6,258 nucleotides of DNA from Oscillospiraceae bacterium (GTDB lineage: Bacteria > Bacillota > Clostridia > Oscillospirales > Acutalibacteraceae): assembly GCA_009786735.1 (NCBI GenBank), contig WQRM01000095.1, forward strand, positions 1 through 6,258, in the 5' to 3' direction. The notes under the pieces were generated by a model. It was not told where the DNA came from. It saw only the letters and a list, made by a program, of their open reading frames with translations, and made no database searches. A program made the translations under genes and the position numbers. Of this stretch, positions 4,340 through 6,258 are shown piece by piece (position 1 is the first letter of the stretch; the number at the start of each line of letters is the position of its first letter).

Positions 4340-5881
4340 ATGAGCAACCAACTATCCGCGCTGATATTTACGCAGCCGCTTGCCACCGCCGCCGAGCTGC
4401 AGGCGAAGTATCCCCCGCGTGAGCTGCCCGAGGGCGCGGCGGTTACCCGCTTTGCGCCGAGCCCCACGGGTTTCATGCACATGGGCAACGTGCTGGGCGC
4501 GCTGGTGAGCCGAACGCTCGCGAGCCAAAGCGGCGGGGTGTTCTATCTGCGGCTGGAGGACACGGACAAAAAGCGCGAGGTGGCTGACGGCGCTGCGGCG
4601 ATACTCAGCGGCTTGCATGCGCTGGAAATCGCACTGGATGAAGGTGTGGATGGCGGCGAGTATGGGCCGTATACGCAGAGCCAGCGGCGCGAGATTTACC
4701 ATGCGTTTGCCAAGCAATTGGTGGATGAGGGGCTGGCGTACCCGTGTTTTTGCACGGCTGAGCAGCTCCAGCAAATGCGCGATGAGCAGGAGTCCGCGGG
4801 CGTGAACAAGGGCTACTATGGCGGCTGGGCGAAGTGCCGTTGCATGCCGCAAGACGAGCAAGTGCGCCGTTTGCAGGCGGGCGAGAGCTACACGTTGCGG
4901 CTGCGTTCGCCGGGCGATGCGGCGCGAAAAATTACCGTGAATGACCTGATTCGCGGCAAGCTTGAGCTGCCGGAGTATGACATGGATGTGGTGTTGCTGA
5001 AGGCCGATGGCATGCCGACTTACCATTTTGCGCATGTGGTGGACGACCATCTGATGCGCACGACGCATGTGGTGCGTGGCGACGAATGGCTGGCGACGCT
5101 GCCGCTGCACATCCAGCTGTTTGGGCTGCTGAAGTGCAAGCCGCCGAAGTACGCGCACATCGCACCGCTGATGAAGTTGGACGCCGAAACCGGTGGCAAA
5201 CGCAAGCTTAGCAAGCGCAAAGACCCGGAGGCGGCGGTGAGTTTCTTCACGGCGCAGGGCTATCCGTCGGCGGCGCTGCGGGAGTATCTGCTGACGCTGC
5301 TGAACTCAAACTTTGAGGAGTGGCGGCGCGCGAAGCCAGCCGAGCCGTTGAGCGCGTTCCCGTTTTCGCTGAAAAAAATGAGCAGCAGCGGCGCGTTGTT
5401 TGACCTGCAAAAGCTCGACGACGTGAGCAAGACGGTGATCTCACGCATGACGGCCGAGGAGGTTTTCGCGCAGGCGCTGGCTTGGGCGCAGGCTCACGAG
5501 CCGGAGTTGGCCGAGCTGCTGGCGCGCGACGCGGGCTATGCCACGGCGATGTTCGCGATTGACCGAGGCGGCAAAAAGCCCCGCAAAGACATGGCGAAAT
5601 GGAGCCAAGTGCGCGAGGCGTATGCGTATTTTTATGAAGAACCGAGCGGCGCGGGTAGTGAGATTGCACAAAACTACGCTGATATTTATGTGCATGGTGA
5701 CGAAAAAGAGGCGTGGTTTGCGCGCATCAAGGCGAACTGCGGCGATGTGGCGGTGAAGGACTACTGCGGCGCGGTGCGCGTGGCGGTGACGGGGCGCGAG
5801 AACTCGCCGGACTTGTGGGCGGTGATGCAGGTGCTGGGTGAGGAAACCGTGAAACGCCGATTAACCGCTAATCAATCATAA
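4340..5881 (+). CDS. gltX: Glutamyl-tRNA synthetase (glutamate--tRNA ligase), clostridial extended form
   Basis: This enzyme charges tRNA-Glu with glutamate using ATP in the cytoplasm. The 513-residue product has the class I signatures: VTRFAPSPTGFMHMGN (35-50, the HIGH-equivalent HMGN at 47-50), FYLRLEDTDKKRE (68-80), YHFAHVVDDHLMRTTHVVRGDEWL (228-251) and RKLSKRKDPEAAV (288-300, the KMSKS equivalent). CFC (136-138) and KCRC (165-168) occupy the place of the zinc site known in E. coli GluRS, here with four cysteines. About 33 residues precede the conserved core (LIFTQPLATAAELQAKYPPRELPEG), as in the clostridial form rather than E. coli. The anticodon-binding C-terminal half (FSLKKMSSSGALFDLQKLDDVSK, FAIDRGGKKPRKDMAKWS) is complete. 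GGAAGGAAG at 4325-4333 supports ATG 4340. Downstream, a terminator-like hairpin separates it from obg. Confidence 0.97.
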   Translation: MSNQLSALIFTQPLATAAELQAKYPPRELPEGAAVTRFAPSPTGFMHMGNVLGALVSRTLASQSGGVFYLRLEDTDKKREVADGAAAILSGLHALEIALDEGVDGGEYGPYTQSQRREIYHAFAKQLVDEGLAYPCFCTAEQLQQMRDEQESAGVNKGYYGGWAKCRCMPQDEQVRRLQAGESYTLRLRSPGDAARKITVNDLIRGKLELPEYDMDVVLLKADGMPTYHFAHVVDDHLMRTTHVVRGDEWLATLPLHIQLFGLLKCKPPKYAHIAPLMKLDAETGGKRKLSKRKDPEAAVSFFTAQGYPSAALREYLLTLLNSNFEEWRRAKPAEPLSAFPFSLKKMSSSGALFDLQKLDDVSKTVISRMTAEEVFAQALAWAQAHEPELAELLARDAGYATAMFAIDRGGKKPRKDMAKWSQVREAYAYFYEEPSGAGSEIAQNYADIYVHGDEKEAWFARIKANCGDVAVKDYCGAVRVAVTGRENSPDLWAVMQVLGEETVKRRLTANQS

Positions 5882-5883
5882 AC

Positions 5884-5908
5884 AACCGCGAAGCGGTTAA
5901 AGTTTTTT
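5884..5908 (+). terminator. Terminator-like hairpin after gltX
   Basis: AACCGC-GAA-GCGGTT (5884-5898) is a 6-bp stem followed after four bases by six T residues (5903-5908). The right arm, extended to GCGGTTAA (5893-5900), can instead pair with TTAACCGC at 5861-5868 inside the last gltX codons, so two competing stems are possible. The stem is short; termination is likely partial, allowing some readthrough into obg. Confidence 0.6.
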
Positions 5909-5910
5909 GT

Positions 5911-5934
5911 GCTACTTTTTTTCAAAAAAGTAGC
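5911..5934. repeat. Perfect 11-bp inverted repeat upstream of obg
   Basis: GCTACTTTTTT (5911-5921) and AAAAAAGTAGC (5924-5934) are exact inverted copies around two bases. It ends 16 bases before the obg ATG, almost touching its ribosome binding site. It may be a dispersed small palindrome, a second terminator-type stem or a leader hairpin. The GCTACTTT...AAAGTAGC core is, from memory, a recurrent intergenic repeat in various bacteria. Confidence 0.65.
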
Positions 5935-5950
5935 GAAGAAAGGGCAAACC

Positions 5951-6258
5951 ATGTTCGTAGACATTGCAAAAGTGACACTGGCGGCGGGCGCGGGCGGCGA
6001 TGGCTGCGTGGCGTTCCACCGGGAGAAATATGTGGCGGCGGGCGGCCCGAGTGGCGGCGATGGCGGCCACGGCGGCAGCGTGTTTTTGCATGCCTGCGAC
6101 ACGCTATCGACGCTGTCGGACTTTCGCTACAAGCGCAAGTATGCCGCGCAACGCGGTGCGGACGGCGAGGCGGCACGACGCAGCGGCAAGCAGGGTGCGG
6201 ATTTGATCATCCGGGTGCCGCGCGGCACGCTGGTGAAGTGCGCTGAAACCGGCCGGCT
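5951..6258 (+). CDS. obg: Obg-family GTPase (ribosome assembly), N-terminal part, runs off the window
   Basis: Only the first 102 codons are present. They are the glycine-rich Obg fold: MFVDIAKVTLAAGAGGDGCVAFHREKY, GGPSGGDGGHGGSVFL, LSDFRYKRKYAAQRGADG, GADLIIRVPRGTLVK.AETG. Obg (CgtA/ObgE) is an essential GTPase associated with the 50S ribosomal subunit and stress signalling. The complete protein is usually about 340-430 residues; the G domain (P-loop and switch regions) lies beyond base 6258 and cannot be assessed. ATG 5951 is chosen because it begins exactly at the conserved MFVD and has AAAGGG about seven bases upstream. It follows gltX by 69 bp with hairpins between, so it may be expressed partly by readthrough. 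No own promoter is evident in the short gap. Confidence 0.95.
   Translation, partial: MFVDIAKVTLAAGAGGDGCVAFHREKYVAAGGPSGGDGGHGGSVFLHACDTLSTLSDFRYKRKYAAQRGADGEAARRSGKQGADLIIRVPRGTLVKCAETGR

Overview
The window looks like a piece of a moderately GC-rich Clostridia chromosome (Bacillota, probably an Oscillospirales- or Christensenellales-like gut lineage). This is inferred from protein character, not from a marker gene: the glutamyl-tRNA synthetase is the N-terminally extended clostridial form, a YdbC/DUF2128 PC4-like protein is present, and strong AGGGGGA/AAAGGG-type Shine-Dalgarno sequences precede several genes. No rRNA, tRNA, CRISPR array, transposase or phage gene was seen.

Layout: (1) Bases 2-1075 are the C-terminal two thirds of an FGGY-family carbohydrate kinase on the + strand. 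(2) Bases 1076-1316 hold a 27-bp imperfect inverted repeat and a strong bidirectional terminator between convergent genes. (3) Bases 1317-2315 on the - strand encode an odd 332-residue Cys/Pro/Gly/Trp-rich repeat protein with a C-terminal BclA/TNF-like jelly-roll-type domain. It is the only - strand gene and the most unusual object here. (4) Bases 2316-2508 are a divergent intergenic region with a possible sporulation (SigK-type) promoter for the repeat protein and a hairpin before the next gene. (5) Bases 2509-2775 encode an 88-residue protein with one C-terminal membrane helix. (6) An almost ideal vegetative promoter (2807-2835) drives ydbC (2910-3146), followed by a compact palindromic repeat and a membrane-anchored ComEC-type metallo-beta-lactamase-fold protein (3206-4183). 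(7) The AT-rich gap 4184-4339 carries a same-strand series of DnaA-box-like motifs, including one perfect box. (8) gltX (4340-5881) and the first 102 codons of obg (5951 to the end) close the window, separated by a terminator-like hairpin and a perfect 11-bp inverted repeat.

How the genes relate: gltX and obg are core translation and ribosome-assembly genes. ydbC and the MBL protein are close and co-directional; together they suggest, but do not prove, a single-stranded-DNA or nuclease-related function. The Cys-rich protein appears to be an independent unit with its own promoter and terminator and is best read as a candidate spore-surface or cell-surface structural protein. The kinase belongs to a sugar-catabolic locus that continues to the left.
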